Below, in pieces: positions 9,247-18,509 of a DNA stretch of 64,000 nucleotides (position 1 is its first letter; each line of letters starts with the position of its first letter). The notes beneath the pieces were generated by a model. That model was not told where the DNA came from and searched no databases. It was given only the letters and a program-made list of their open reading frames with translations. The DNA comes from an uncultured Lachnospiraceae bacterium (GTDB lineage: Bacteria > Bacillota > Clostridia > Lachnospirales > Lachnospiraceae). The translations under genes were made by a program, and so were the position numbers. The stretch lies in assembly GCA_902793335.1 (NCBI GenBank), contig CADBCZ010000016.1, forward strand, positions 1-64,000, read 5' to 3'.

Positions 9247-11068
9247 GTTCCTCAAGAAACCTGGACGTTTCAAGCTCCCTGTTAAAATACTTCTTCACAT
9301 CATAGATGTGTAAATGATGCCTTGCCCTTGTCATTGCAACATAGAACATCCTACGTTCTTCTTCTATATCCTCAGGCAGAATTGCTTTTTTATAAGGTGC
9401 AAGGCCTTCATTTACCTCAGGAATAAAGACCACATCATATTCTAATCCTTTGGCACTGTGCATGGTGGTCACGGCAACACCATCTCTTTGCTGCTCCACA
9501 TTACTCCTGCTGTGCGCAATAAGTTCTTCGCGATATGCAGCAATTCCAATAAACCATTCCTCATGTGTATTATACTGTTTTGCCGATTCAGCAAGCTCGT
9601 CCAACAGCTCATAAAGATCCTCCACACTTAAATGTCGGTATTTTGCATACTCATCCAGATATGCATCATAACCAATAGATTTTCTGATAAAATTAACAGC
9701 TGCATATGGCTTTAGTCTCGAGAGCAGTTCAAGATCATATGAAAGCTGCTCTATCCTGTCTGCTATCCAATCCTTATCGGTATACTTTCCAATCAGCTTA
9801 TCAAAAGAAACCGTATCTTCATTAAGAATCTCTCTTGAAATATAACGGTTAGGCTTATTTATTATTCTTAAAAAAAGCGACCTTTCTCGGTTGCCAAGCG
9901 CAGCCTCAATATAGTCCATAACCGTTCTGACAACAAAATGATCATATATACACGGAACCTTATCTCTGATATAAAAAGGGATATTGTATTCCGAAAAACG
10001 ATGCACCAGACTTCCAGCCTGAGCATTGGTTCGATAAATTATACTCATTTCATTATATGGGATTCCCATATTTTTATATTCTATAATCTTTTGCAATATA
10101 TGAGTATTTTCTTCAGTACGGCTGTTTAAACGATGTATATGCACCGGTTCTTCATAATCATATGCACTTACAAGCTTTTTGTCATACCTTGTGGTGTTGT
10201 TACCGATAAGCCTGGCAGCACTCTCGACAATATTTCTATTACACCTGTAATTAATATCGAGTAAAGTCATATTAACATCCGGATAGTCTTCCCTAAACTT
10301 AAGCATTATCTCCGGTTTCGCACCTCGAAAACCGTAGATACTTTGGTCATCATCGCCTACCGCAAAAAGGTTGTTTTCCGGTGCCGCAAGCATTTTGGTA
10401 ATCTCGTATTGAATGCGGTTAATATCCTGAAACTCATCAACGAGAATGTATTTATACCTTGTTTGCAGACTTTTGAGAATGTCTTTCCTGGCAGATAAAA
10501 GTTCATAACAATAGACCATCATATCATCAAAGTCAATCTTACCACGGCTTACAACGGTATTGTGATATTCTCTGTAAATATCTCGAAAAACCTCTTCCCC
10601 CACAGATGATGAATAGTAATTATCTACATTTATCATCTCGCCTTTGATAAGGCTTATCTCACCGATTATATCTGAGATTACATCATCCTCATCATCATAT
10701 TCCAGCTCTTTATTGCGTATAAGTTCACGTATTAAATTATACTTTTCTTCTTCAGTAAAAATATTGCCGGAATTATATCCATAGGCAACCTTGAGAATAT
10801 AAAAGAACACCGAATGAAAAGTACCAAATGTAGGTCTGTGGGTTATGGTTGACATAAGCGAAATAAACCGGCCTTCCATCTCTCGTGCCGCTGCTCTTGT
10901 GAATGTAATAACAAGAATACTATTCGGAGAAATGCCTGCCTCTTCAATCAGATACTTGATCCTGTGAACCATCGCAGTAGTTTTGCCCGAACCCGGTCCT
11001 GCAAGAGCAAGCATAGGACCATTTATATGATGAATTGCTTTTAATTGTCCTTCGTTGAAATGTGGCAT
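9227..11068 (-). CDS. UvrD/PcrA-type superfamily 1A DNA helicase
   Basis: An ATP-dependent 3'-5' DNA helicase of 613 residues. Motifs in order: Q motif (FNEGQLKAI), Walker A (GPGSGKTT), Ia (TFTRAAAREM), II (DEFQDINR), III (DQSIYGFRGA), IV (NYRCNRNI), V (TMHSAKGLEYDVVF) and VI (VAMTRARH). It is shorter than typical PcrA (about 720-750), with a reduced 2B region and no C-terminal extension, so it is a second, compact UvrD paralogue rather than a clear PcrA. The start at 11068 has AAGGAG five bases upstream; the in-frame ATG at 11092 has none. A 217-bp repeat element begins 15 bp upstream of the start codon. Confidence 0.92.
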   Translation of the reverse strand: MPHFNEGQLKAIHHINGPMLALAGPGSGKTTAMVHRIKYLIEEAGISPNSILVITFTRAAAREMEGRFISLMSTITHRPTFGTFHSVFFYILKVAYGYNSGNIFTEEEKYNLIRELIRNKELEYDDEDDVISDIIGEISLIKGEMINVDNYYSSSVGEEVFRDIYREYHNTVVSRGKIDFDDMMVYCYELLSARKDILKSLQTRYKYILVDEFQDINRIQYEITKMLAAPENNLFAVGDDDQSIYGFRGAKPEIMLKFREDYPDVNMTLLDINYRCNRNIVESAARLIGNNTTRYDKKLVSAYDYEEPVHIHRLNSRTEENTHILQKIIEYKNMGIPYNEMSIIYRTNAQAGSLVHRFSEYNIPFYIRDKVPCIYDHFVVRTVMDYIEAALGNRERSLFLRIINKPNRYISREILNEDTVSFDKLIGKYTDKDWIADRIEQLSYDLELLSRLKPYAAVNFIRKSIGYDAYLDEYAKYRHLSVEDLYELLDELAESAKQYNTHEEWFIGIAAYREELIAHSRSNVEQQRDGVAVTTMHSAKGLEYDVVFIPEVNEGLAPYKKAILPEDIEEERRMFYVAMTRARHHLHIYDVKKYFNRELETSRFLEELKKEVC

Positions 11069-11082
11069 TTTGTCTCCTTTTT

Positions 11083-11299
11083 CTATAAACAAAACATAGG
11101 CGTTTGCGAAACTCTATGAATTGTGAATTGCGTTGTGCATGTTATACAAATTCCATAAGCACGGTGCTTTCGAGCCGCCGGTACTTGACGAATGCTAGAG
11201 ACAGGGCATGCCTTGTGCTGCGTGCCTGCGTTGGATTGTATAACATGCACAAAAGCAAAACAAAGAAATAGCGTTTCGCAATTGCCTATAAACAAAACA
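11083..11299. repeat. MITE-like palindromic element with 14-bp flanking direct repeats
   Basis: The exact direct repeat CTATAAACAAAACA occurs at 11083-11096 and 11286-11299. The 189 bp between are an imperfect palindrome. The ends match in inverted orientation (GCGTTTGCGAAAC against GCAATTGCGAAAC), and an internal 17-bp perfect inverted repeat, TTGTGCATGTTATACAA, lies at 11133-11149 and 11236-11252. The centre contains GGTACTTGACGAA, close to the AGTACTTAACGAA of the 57.8-kb element. No protein is convincing here. Direct repeats around inverted ends suggest a small non-autonomous transposon inserted between the helicase gene and gltX. Confidence 0.65.
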
Positions 11300-11306
11300 C
11301 ATCAAA

Positions 11307-11337
11307 ATCGCCACCCGAAATAGCATCAGATGGCGAT
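11307..11337 (-). terminator. Probable rho-independent terminator of gltX
   Basis: On the minus strand ATCGCCA and TGGCGAT form a stem 19 bp downstream of the gltX stop, followed by a T-rich TTTGATGTGTTTT tract. Confidence 0.6.
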
Positions 11338-11355
11338 CTTATAGTATTACATTAT

Positions 11356-12825
11356 CTATGCATTCTGTAATTTTTCAATTCCGATCTCGATACGTCTTAA
11401 CGACTCGTCCTTACCAAGAATATCCATGATTTCAAATGCACCACCCGGTGTCATCTGCTTACCTGAAACAGCTGTACGTACAGGCCAGAGTCCTGTTCCG
11501 TTCTTGATGCCTTTGTTTGCAATATACTCCATCAATGTATCGTGAAGATTATCAAGTGACCAGTCTTCAACACCCTTTAATATCTCATATTCTTCTTTGA
11601 GAATTTCTAAGGAATTCTCTGAATTAGTCTTCATCTTCTTATGGGTATATAATGCGATATCATAATCAGGAAGTTCCTCAAAGAAATCAATGTGATCTTT
11701 GATATCAGGGAATACCTCTATACGGGTCTTAACAAGCTCTAAAATCTCATCGATCTTAACATCCTTAGTGATAACCTCTTTCACATAAGGAAGAGCCTTC
11801 TCTTTGAACTTGTCAAAGTCCATGTTTTTAATATACTCACCGTTCATCCAGCGAAGTTTGACCATGTCAAACACAGCAGGCGACTTAGAGATATGCTTAT
11901 AATTAAATGCTTTGGTTAACTCTTCAAGAGAGAATATCTCCTGATTGTCCTCAGGACTCCAACCAAGAAGTGCAACGAAATTGACAATCGCCTCTGTTAA
12001 GAATCCCTGCTCTAATAGATCCTCGTATGATGAGTGTCCGCTTCTTTTAGAAAGCTTCTCATGATTCTCATTTGTAATTGTTGGGCAGTGAATATATACA
12101 GGAACCTCCCAACCGAATGCCTGATATAATCTGTTGTACTTTGGCGAAGATGAAAGATACTCCTGACCTCTTACAACATGTGTGATTCCCATCAAATGAT
12201 CATCCACAACGTTAGCAAAATTATATGTAGGATATCCGTCTGACTTGATAAGAATCATATCATCAAGCTCATTATTAGGAACGGTTATAGTACCGTATAA
12301 TTCATCCTCAAAGCTTGTCTCACCCTCAAGCGGTACATTCTGTCTAATTACATAAGGCTTTCCTGCAGCAAGGTTAGCCTCAATCTCCTCCTTAGATAAA
12401 TGAAGACAATGCTTGTCATATCTTCTGATAGTCTTACCATCAACAACCTCTTCCTTAAGGTTATCGAGTCTCTCTTTATCACAGAAACAGTAATATGCCT
12501 CACCCTTTTCAATAAGCTGCTTTGCGTACTCAAGATATATTCCACTCTTCTGACGCTCACTCTGAACATAAGGACCTACTCCGCCATCTTTGTCCGGTCC
12601 CTCGTCATGGATAAGACCTGTTCCTTCCATAGTACGATAAATGATATCAACCGCACCTTCAACATATCTCTCCTGATCTGTATCCTCTATTCTAAGTATG
12701 AAATCTCCATCCTCATGCTTTGCAACCAAATATGCATAAAGCGCTGTTCTTAAATTACCTACATGCATACGTCCTGTAGGACTTGGTGCAAATCTTGTTC
12801 TAATCTTACTCATAATGTTACTCAT
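11356..12825 (-). CDS. gltX: Glutamyl-tRNA synthetase
   Basis: Class I aminoacyl-tRNA synthetase charging tRNA-Glu. It opens with [20 protein letters not shown], where HVGN is the HIGH-type motif, and carries EKLSKRSG as the KMSKS motif. Length is about 489 residues, as usual. The start is not fully settled: the ATG at 12825 lies only two bases after AAAGGAG, and the ATG at 12813 gives the more usual N-terminus MSKIRTRF but sits 14 bases from the same site. The in-frame ATG at 12861 has no ribosome site. It is transcribed as a single gene ending in a hairpin terminator. Confidence 0.96.
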   Translation of the reverse strand: MSNIMSKIRTRFAPSPTGRMHVGNLRTALYAYLVAKHEDGDFILRIEDTDQERYVEGAVDIIYRTMEGTGLIHDEGPDKDGGVGPYVQSERQKSGIYLEYAKQLIEKGEAYYCFCDKERLDNLKEEVVDGKTIRRYDKHCLHLSKEEIEANLAAGKPYVIRQNVPLEGETSFEDELYGTITVPNNELDDMILIKSDGYPTYNFANVVDDHLMGITHVVRGQEYLSSSPKYNRLYQAFGWEVPVYIHCPTITNENHEKLSKRSGHSSYEDLLEQGFLTEAIVNFVALLGWSPEDNQEIFSLEELTKAFNYKHISKSPAVFDMVKLRWMNGEYIKNMDFDKFKEKALPYVKEVITKDVKIDEILELVKTRIEVFPDIKDHIDFFEELPDYDIALYTHKKMKTNSENSLEILKEEYEILKGVEDWSLDNLHDTLMEYIANKGIKNGTGLWPVRTAVSGKQMTPGGAFEIMDILGKDESLRRIEIGIEKLQNA

Positions 12826-12981
12826 GTCTCCTTTCAAAAACCCTTCGTACCATTCTATCATGTTAATTATTTAATTACAATTATTGTTTGAAAATCTTTT
12901 ATATTCTTTTACAGTCTTTGTTTTTGTTGAAATAATATAATTTTGTTTATTTTTTTAGTGGTTTTTCACAAAAAGAGGTGG

Positions 12982-12987
12982 TATAAT
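12982..12987 (+). promoter_or_regulatory. Extended -10 promoter of the GH16 gene
   Basis: TGGTATAAT forms an extended -10 box 41 bp upstream of the ATG at 13028. No good -35 box is seen 17 bp upstream. AAGGGAG precedes the ATG. Confidence 0.5.
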
Positions 12988-13027
12988 AGTTCCGGCAACA
13001 TTTCAAGTATGCACGAAGGGAGAATAT

Positions 13028-14326
13028 ATGAAGAAAATGAAAATGAGGTTTCTTTCTTCATTAGCAATTACGTTATTTATACTAATCTTCCTACCTCTTA
13101 CAAGCGTAAATGTTACTGGAAAAGTACGAATCTCAAAAAACACCATCCAACTTGAACAGGGTGAAAAGACAATTCTTAAAATCAAAGGCGTAGACAATAA
13201 AGCAAAAATCAAATGGTCCGCAAGCAAAAAACGAATAGTTACGTTTAAACACACCAAAAAGAAAAAATGCATAATTATCGCAAAAAAAATCGGAACTACT
13301 ACTGTCAAAGCAAAATATAAAGGTAAAACTTATAAGTGCAAGATTAAAGTAGTTAAACCGAAAGTGGAAACCACACCTACGGATGATACTAAACCGGCTG
13401 ATGATACTAAACCGGCAGACAATACCAAACCAGTAGACAATACCAAACCGGCAGATAATACTAAACCGGCTGATGATAACAAACCAACTGACGAGATCAA
13501 ACCGGCTGATGATAACAAGACAACTGATGAGGATAAACCGGCCGACGAAAATCAGCCGACTGATGAGGATAAACCTTCCGACGAAGACACAACCACAATC
13601 ACAATTGAGGGAAAAGAATACGAACTTTCATTCTCAGACGATTTTGATTCCGACACTCTAGATTTAACAAAATGGGGATACTGCCCAGAAATGAATAGAC
13701 AAGATTTCGGGGGCAAATGGCGAAACTCTTGTAGTAGTATTGAAGATGGTCATTATGTAATAACCTGCAGCGTAGACGAAGACGGAACTCCACTTAGTGG
13801 TGGAATACGCTCAAAGAAAGCATATGAACAGACCTATGGTCTATATCACTTCCGTTTCAAAATGGAGAAAGCAGATGGTCTATGGTATGCATTCTGGTTA
13901 TATACAGACAACATGGAAAATGGTTCTGTCGGCAACGGTGCAACCGATGGTGCCGAACTTGATATAATTGAATTGGTTCCATACGAAAACCATTATTACA
14001 TGAGCGTACATTGGGATGGGTATGAAGAAGGCGAACTTCAAACTCACTGCGAAGGTCATGAAGTAGATGACAGTTTCTATGAATCATATCATGATATCTG
14101 GTATGTTTGGGATGAAGACGGATATCGCATGTATATGGACGGAACTGATGAAAATGCACTTATATTTAACTTCTCAGGTGATGAATATGGAGATGGTTCC
14201 TGTGCTGTACCGTGTGACATAGTTATTTCCTCAGAATTTGGACGCTGGGGCGGTGGAATTAATGAATCTCAACTCCCCTCTCATTTCTACGTAGATTATG
14301 TAAGAGCCTATCAGGCAAAAGAATAA
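13028..14326 (+). CDS. Secreted family 16 glycoside hydrolase with Ig-like domain and acidic repeat linker
   Basis: A 432-residue secreted enzyme. It has a signal peptide (residues 1-30) and a lysine-rich bacterial Ig-like (BIG2-type) domain (about 33-110). A low-complexity linker of six-residue TKPADD-type repeats (about 117-190) leads to a GH16 catalytic domain (about 195-432). The catalytic motif is E310-L-D312-I-I-E315, nucleophile and acid/base of the retaining mechanism. GH16 enzymes cut beta-1,3-1,4-glucans, laminarin or related polymers; the exact substrate is not readable here. The basic Ig-like domain may hold the protein to the cell wall. It stands alone with its own promoter and a shared bidirectional terminator. 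Confidence 0.9.
   Translation: MKKMKMRFLSSLAITLFILIFLPLTSVNVTGKVRISKNTIQLEQGEKTILKIKGVDNKAKIKWSASKKRIVTFKHTKKKKCIIIAKKIGTTTVKAKYKGKTYKCKIKVVKPKVETTPTDDTKPADDTKPADNTKPVDNTKPADNTKPADDNKPTDEIKPADDNKTTDEDKPADENQPTDEDKPSDEDTTTITIEGKEYELSFSDDFDSDTLDLTKWGYCPEMNRQDFGGKWRNSCSSIEDGHYVITCSVDEDGTPLSGGIRSKKAYEQTYGLYHFRFKMEKADGLWYAFWLYTDNMENGSVGNGATDGAELDIIELVPYENHYYMSVHWDGYEEGELQTHCEGHEVDDSFYESYHDIWYVWDEDGYRMYMDGTDENALIFNFSGDEYGDGSCAVPCDIVISSEFGRWGGGINESQLPSHFYVDYVRAYQAKE
13381..13590 (+). repeat. 18-bp tandem repeats encoding the GH16 linker
   Basis: About eleven degenerate copies of an 18-bp unit (ACTAAACCGGCTGATGAT type) encode TKPADD/NKPTDE hexapeptides. The repeats stay in frame. Such tracts vary in copy number between strains. 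Confidence 0.8.
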
Positions 14327-14334
14327 TACTCATC

Positions 14335-14376
14335 AAAAAAATATGACCACTACTCAAAGTAGTGGTTATATTTTTG
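14335..14376. terminator. Bidirectional rho-independent terminator
   Basis: ACCACTAC/GTAGTGGT (14346-14353 and 14359-14366) forms an eight-bp stem. It is flanked by A-rich DNA on the left and T-rich DNA on the right, so it can end both the GH16 gene and the convergent response-regulator gene. Confidence 0.8.
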
Positions 14377-14395
14377 TATCATAGGATAATTTAAA

Positions 14396-14770
14396 CTATA
14401 ATTCTATCAACTTCCGGAACTCTTCCCACAGATCCGTATTTCTGGAATAATGAACGCACCCCATCACTTCAGGAATATTGAGTCTAAATGAAGAACAAAT
14501 GATAATCGGAATATCAATATTCTGCTCTTTAAGTTCCGCAATAAATGTCATACCTGCATCGTCATCTGGTCTTCCATTTGTAAATAATGGAAACTGCATA
14601 TCGGATATTATCAAGTCAAATGGATTATGATTTTCAATGCTTTCCAAAACAGAAATGACAGCACCATTTACCGACTCTTCAAGTGTTATATCTGTAATTC
14701 CCATTCTATTTAATGCCCTTTTAATATCTTGGTGCTTATATGGATCATCTTCTACATTTAATATTTTCAT
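14396..14770 (-). CDS. Single-domain response regulator, atypical
   Basis: A 124-residue receiver domain with no output domain. The acidic pair (VEDDPY, residues 7-8), the phospho-acceptor aspartate (LIISDMQFP, near 57) and the hydroxyl residue (ICSS, near 98) are visible. The usual lysine-proline after beta-5 is absent; the matching stretch reads CVHYSRNTDLWEEF. There is also a loop (FTNGRPDDDAGMTF) just after the phosphorylation site. No histidine kinase lies nearby. Ribosome site is weak (GAGATT). It may act through protein contacts or be an orphan adaptor. Confidence 0.8.
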   Translation of the reverse strand: MKILNVEDDPYKHQDIKRALNRMGITDITLEESVNGAVISVLESIENHNPFDLIISDMQFPLFTNGRPDDDAGMTFIAELKEQNIDIPIIICSSFRLNIPEVMGCVHYSRNTDLWEEFRKLIEL

Positions 14771-14802
14771 TGCAATCTCATTTCTATTAAATTAAATTCA
14801 AA

Positions 14803-14840
14803 AAGGGATAAACCCACCAACTAAACAAAGTTCATCCCTT
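14803..14840 (-). terminator. Terminator of the Rpn-family gene
   Basis: On the minus strand AAGGGATGAA pairs with TTTATCCCTT, followed at once by a TTT-rich tail, 18 bp after the stop at 14858. Confidence 0.7.
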
Positions 14841-14857
14841 CTATTTACAATATTTCC

Positions 14858-15964
14858 TTATTCCAATATTGCCCTTGCCATCTCCATAGCTTTATCTTCT
14901 GTCAATAGCGGATTATTATCCATGTATGAAGCAGCAAGTTTTTTAATATTGTTCTCTTTTTCTCTTGTTAACTCTTTCTGTAAATCATTGATTTCTTCTT
15001 GCAAGTCATCATTATTTTTCTGCAAATTTTCATTATTTTTCTGCAAGTCATCAATTTCTTCCTGCATCTCATCAACCATCAACTTCATCGTATTCCTATC
15101 AAGCTCGTATAATTCCTCCGAAAACATATTCATCACTCTCCCTGTATCAACACAAAGCTTATATACATCTTCATACATAGGCTTGAACTCCGGATATGTT
15201 TCTATCAGCTCGATTATATCCTCTGGTCTGTCTGATGAAAAGAACCTAAGCCATGCCTCTAACTTGTTGTCTACAGTGTTATTCTGCATCCTTGCATCAT
15301 AAATGTCAAGTGATATAAAATAGAAATTATATAACAGGTTAAGCTCGATACCAGTGTCAGATAATGGTCTTACATAATGAAAGTACGTTTCATTATCAAA
15401 ATTCTTGAAATCCTTTGGACTATTCTCAAATATTACTATTAGATATACCGGTTTTACATCCCTGTAATCCGCTTCCTTGTTGTTACCTCTGACTCTTTTA
15501 TATTGTCTTAATAAAAGATCAGCAATATAGCAGGCTGCACGCTCTCCCGGGAATTTATAACCTAACTTCTGCATTTCGAGGTTTATTATTCTGCCATCTT
15601 CAAGCTCTACAACAATGTCCGTTATAAGTAACGTATTCTCTAGAGTTATACGCACAGAATCGTTAGGCAGTGTCTTTAACACCTTGACCTTTTGGCCTAG
15701 CACATTAGAAAGAAAATCACCCAATCTTTCCGGAGCATACTCAGGATTCACCGATTCCTTAAAGAATACATCATAAGTCATTCTCGGTCCTTTTAGTCCG
15801 GTACAAATATCAAGAAACTCGTTCTGTTGTTCTCTTGTCCATTTAATAAATGTACTCTGATATTCCCATGTATTGTTAATCTCATGTAATAATTCTTTTC
15901 GCTCATGCAACATAGGAAAATAATCTTTCAAATGTTTTTGTTTATTCGTACTAATGTCCTCCAA
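14858..15964 (-). CDS. Rpn/PD-(D/E)XK family nuclease (putative transposase fold) with coiled-coil tail
   Basis: A 368-residue member of the Rpn (PDDEXK_2) family. Residues about 80-135 hold the nuclease core: MTYDVFFKESVNPE, then ITDIVVELEDGRIINLEMQ with the D-(E)-x-Q catalytic pattern, and RAACYIADLLLRQY. The C-terminal third is a heptad-type coiled coil built from LQKNNENLQKNNDDLQ repeats, then a short helical end (DNNPLLTEDKAMEMARAILE). Rpn proteins are DNA endonucleases linked to recombination and, in newer work, phage defence. The start is odd: GGAGG lies just before ACATTAGTACG, with no ATG. A TTG at 15964, ATT or ACG would have to serve; ACG at 15949 has ideal spacing. Confidence 0.85.
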   Translation of the reverse strand: MEDISTNKQKHLKDYFPMLHERKELLHEINNTWEYQSTFIKWTREQQNEFLDICTGLKGPRMTYDVFFKESVNPEYAPERLGDFLSNVLGQKVKVLKTLPNDSVRITLENTLLITDIVVELEDGRIINLEMQKLGYKFPGERAACYIADLLLRQYKRVRGNNKEADYRDVKPVYLIVIFENSPKDFKNFDNETYFHYVRPLSDTGIELNLLYNFYFISLDIYDARMQNNTVDNKLEAWLRFFSSDRPEDIIELIETYPEFKPMYEDVYKLCVDTGRVMNMFSEELYELDRNTMKLMVDEMQEEIDDLQKNNENLQKNNDDLQEEINDLQKELTREKENNIKKLAASYMDNNPLLTEDKAMEMARAILE

Positions 15965-16202
15965 AATATTATTTCACAAGCGCTTCTGATGCCAATATTC
16001 TATCGGACAAAATTATGAATTTCAATGGATAAAGAATATAAAATTATATAAATTTTATTTTAAAATATATCAAAAGTACTAATAAATATATACAGATTTA
16101 TATATTTTAGAAACATTGTTATCGTGTTCCCTTAAGACATGACTCTGTATCCCAAATTAAGATTAATAATAATCTCATATAATATTCAACTCCATTAAAA
16201 AA
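15965..16202. other. AT-rich intergenic stretch
   Basis: The 309 bases between the Rpn gene and the SEC-C gene are very AT-rich. Apart from the terminator at 16203-16252 I see no gene, RNA or clear promoter. The Rpn promoter must lie in its left part. Confidence 0.6.
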
Positions 16203-16252
16203 TATCCGCTCTACTTGCCGATATAACAATTTCTATCGTCAGTAGAACGGAT
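16203..16252 (-). terminator. Terminator of the SEC-C gene
   Basis: On the minus strand ATCCGTTCTACT pairs with AGTAGAGCGGAT (11 of 12), followed by ATTTTTTAA. Confidence 0.75.
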
Positions 16253-16273
16253 TCTTTCATATAATCCCATCAA

Positions 16274-16777
16274 TTAGTTACGTCCACAACACTGCTTGTA
16301 CTTACGACCACTTCCACAAGGACATGGATCATTTCTACCTATCTTCTTAGGCTTAACAACAGTTCTTGAAGACTTCTGAATCTTGTAAAGCTCTTTTCTT
16401 CTCTCTTTAGTAAGAAGTGGCTCCCACTCCTCTAAGTTATATAGCCACTCTGCTTCACAATCAACCATGTTCATATAAAGCTTCTCAAGGTCGATATCAA
16501 GTTTTATTGTAGAATTCTCATCAACCTCTTCAAGATTGTTTGACTCCTTCAAACTTTCATCAATACCATCAAGGAATCCTGTAATCAACTCAATAGTTGT
16601 ATCATATTTCTCAGCTAGCTCTTTGACAGTACACTCTATAATCTCATCAGGATTAGAAAGTATCTGCTTATAAATCCCCTGCTCTACTCCAAAATAATTG
16701 AGCCAGAACTGCTTTCCTTCAGGTGTTCTGTCATCAAGAGAATATGCGTGTTCACGCCAATCTTTAAGTAATCCCAT
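16274..16777 (-). CDS. SEC-C zinc-binding motif protein
   Basis: A 167-residue cytoplasmic protein ending in the SEC-C zinc motif ([18 protein letters not shown]), the same motif found at the C-terminus of SecA, where it binds zinc and SecB or ribosomes. The N-terminal part is an acidic helical domain with no name that I know. The start at 16777 (MGLLKDW) is preferred because AAAAGGA is about eleven bases upstream; the ATG at 16789 touches that site. Function unknown; perhaps a ribosome- or chaperone-associated adaptor. It is monocistronic with its own terminator. Confidence 0.85.
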   Translation of the reverse strand: MGLLKDWREHAYSLDDRTPEGKQFWLNYFGVEQGIYKQILSNPDEIIECTVKELAEKYDTTIELITGFLDGIDESLKESNNLEEVDENSTIKLDIDLEKLYMNMVDCEAEWLYNLEEWEPLLTKERRKELYKIQKSSRTVVKPKKIGRNDPCPCGSGRKYKQCCGRN

Positions 16778-16913
16778 TTGTAATACCATCCTTTTTGTAA
16801 ATATTTTAAATATTTTTATTGTACCAGATATATTCTATCTGACTATTTCCACACTGTTATTTCGACAGCCTTGTTGATTATATCAAAATCAAAAGAATAT
16901 TGCAACTTCCAAA

Positions 16914-17129
16914 TCATTCATCAACATCAGTTTCATCAGTGGAACTTTCTCCACTCAAAAGCCTTGCAAACCACATAAATACCCACAGTACAACCGGAAC
17001 AACGAACATAAGGAACAACATTCCAAAGAAATACTCACTCCCTGTAACCGCACATACAATCGTACCAATTATAAGTCCAATAATAACAGCAACTGTCAGT
17101 AACGCAGTAATTCTCCTTATCTTTTCCAT
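16914..17129 (-). CDS. Small two-helix membrane protein
   Basis: A 71-residue protein with two hydrophobic helices (residues about 6-27 and 33-56) and an acidic tail (SGESSTDETDVDE). An AGAGGT ribosome site precedes the start. It follows rarA by 21 bp on the same strand, so it is probably cotranscribed. I do not recognise a family. Confidence 0.65.
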   Translation of the reverse strand: MEKIRRITALLTVAVIIGLIIGTIVCAVTGSEYFFGMLFLMFVVPVVLWVFMWFARLLSGESSTDETDVDE

Positions 17130-17150
17130 ATCTTAATTACCTCTTATATC

Positions 17151-18464
17151 TCAATCATACAACTTCTTAAGTCTATCCTTAATCTCTGCCTCATAGCCCT
17201 CATCACTTGGCTCATAGAACACACTATCCTTAATCTCATCAGGAAGATACTGCTGTTTCACAAAATGTCCCGGATAGTCATGCGGATACATATAACCTAC
17301 ATGACCAAGTTCCTTAGAGCCCTCATAATGTGCGTCTCTAAGATATGGAGGAACCAGACCTGTTCTCTTATCCCTAACAAGCGCCTGCGCGGCAAATATC
17401 GCATTAGTCACAGAATTGGACTTAGGAGCAGTTGCAACATAAGTTGCTGCATGGGCAAGGATTAAGTTTGCCTCCGGCATACCTACACGCTCAACCGCCT
17501 GTGCACACGAGGTCGCAACAACTATTGCATTCGGATCAGCCATGCCAACATCCTCACAAGCACATATCATTATACGTCTGGCTATGAACGTAACGCTCTC
17601 TCCCGCCTCTAACATCTTAGCGAGGTAAAATGTTGCCGCCTGCGGATCAGAGCCCCTCATACTCTTGATAAATGCTGATATGGTATCATAATGGTCATCA
17701 CCATCTTTATCATACTGATATGCCCGTCTCTGAATACATTCCTCGGCAACAGATAGTGTTATATGTATCTTTGAATCCTCGGACGGCTCAGTTGTTAAAA
17801 CTCCAAGTTCAACAGCATTTAATGCACTTCTGGCATCACCGTTACTCATATCCGCAAGAAAACTAAGCGCATCATCCGATATATCAGCATTATATGCACC
17901 CATTCCCTTTTCCTTATCATATACGGCACGCTTAAGAAGTTCTACAATATCATCTTTTGACAGAGGTTCCAATTTGAATATATGTGATCTCGAAAGCAAA
18001 GCCTTGTTGACTTCAAAATACGGATTTTCGGTTGTCGCACCTATAAGAACTACCGTTCCATCCTCGACAAACGGTAGTAGATAATCCTGCTGTGCCTTGT
18101 TGAAACGATGTATCTCGTCTATAAACAAAATCGTTCTCTTCTGATACATTCCATAATTTTCTTTGGCTTCCTTTACAACCTCCTCCATATCCTTCTTGCC
18201 GGAAGTTGTTGCATTCAGACTCTTAAACACTGCACTTGTTGTACCTGCAATTACCATCGCAAGCGTAGTCTTGCCGGTTCCCGGAGGACCATAAAAAATG
18301 AGCGAACTTAATTTGTCCGCTTCTATCATACGATATAACAGCTTATCTTTCCCCATAATATGCTTTTGACCAACAACCTCTGATAGCGTTGTTGGTCTTA
18401 ATCTCTTTGCAAGTGGGGATTCATTCTTCATGCTATTCTCTCTCATGTAATCAAATAAATCCAT
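17151..18464 (-). CDS. rarA: Replication-associated recombination protein A (MgsA)
   Basis: A AAA+ ATPase of 437 residues, related to clamp-loader subunits and RuvB, acting at stalled replication forks. Walker A is GPPGTGKTT, Walker B is ILFIDEIHRFNKAQQD, sensor 1 is IGATTENPYFEVN. The C-terminal MgsA tetramerisation domain is visible (AYQYDKDGDDHYDTISAFIK, then HEYEGSK-like motif AHYEGSKELGH). The ATG at 18464 has GAGG six bases upstream; a GTG directly before it is less likely. TATAAT at 18481-18486 may be its -10 box. Confidence 0.95.
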   Translation of the reverse strand: MDLFDYMRENSMKNESPLAKRLRPTTLSEVVGQKHIMGKDKLLYRMIEADKLSSLIFYGPPGTGKTTLAMVIAGTTSAVFKSLNATTSGKKDMEEVVKEAKENYGMYQKRTILFIDEIHRFNKAQQDYLLPFVEDGTVVLIGATTENPYFEVNKALLSRSHIFKLEPLSKDDIVELLKRAVYDKEKGMGAYNADISDDALSFLADMSNGDARSALNAVELGVLTTEPSEDSKIHITLSVAEECIQRRAYQYDKDGDDHYDTISAFIKSMRGSDPQAATFYLAKMLEAGESVTFIARRIMICACEDVGMADPNAIVVATSCAQAVERVGMPEANLILAHAATYVATAPKSNSVTNAIFAAQALVRDKRTGLVPPYLRDAHYEGSKELGHVGYMYPHDYPGHFVKQQYLPDEIKDSVFYEPSDEGYEAEIKDRLKKLYD

Positions 18465-18509
18465 CACATACCTCTATATTATTATACACTATAAAACATG
18501 GTTAATAAT

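Noticed and set aside
11083-11295. Open frame of 70 codons on the minus strand
   Set aside because: It lies entirely in the palindromic repeat, has no ribosome site and no protein-like composition.
13330-13518. Minus-strand frame of SAGLVLS-type repeats opposite the GH16 linker
   Set aside because: It is the antisense reading of the tandem linker repeats, with no start signals.
13381-13590. CRISPR-like array
   Set aside because: The repeats are contiguous 18-bp coding units without spacers and stay in frame with the GH16 protein.
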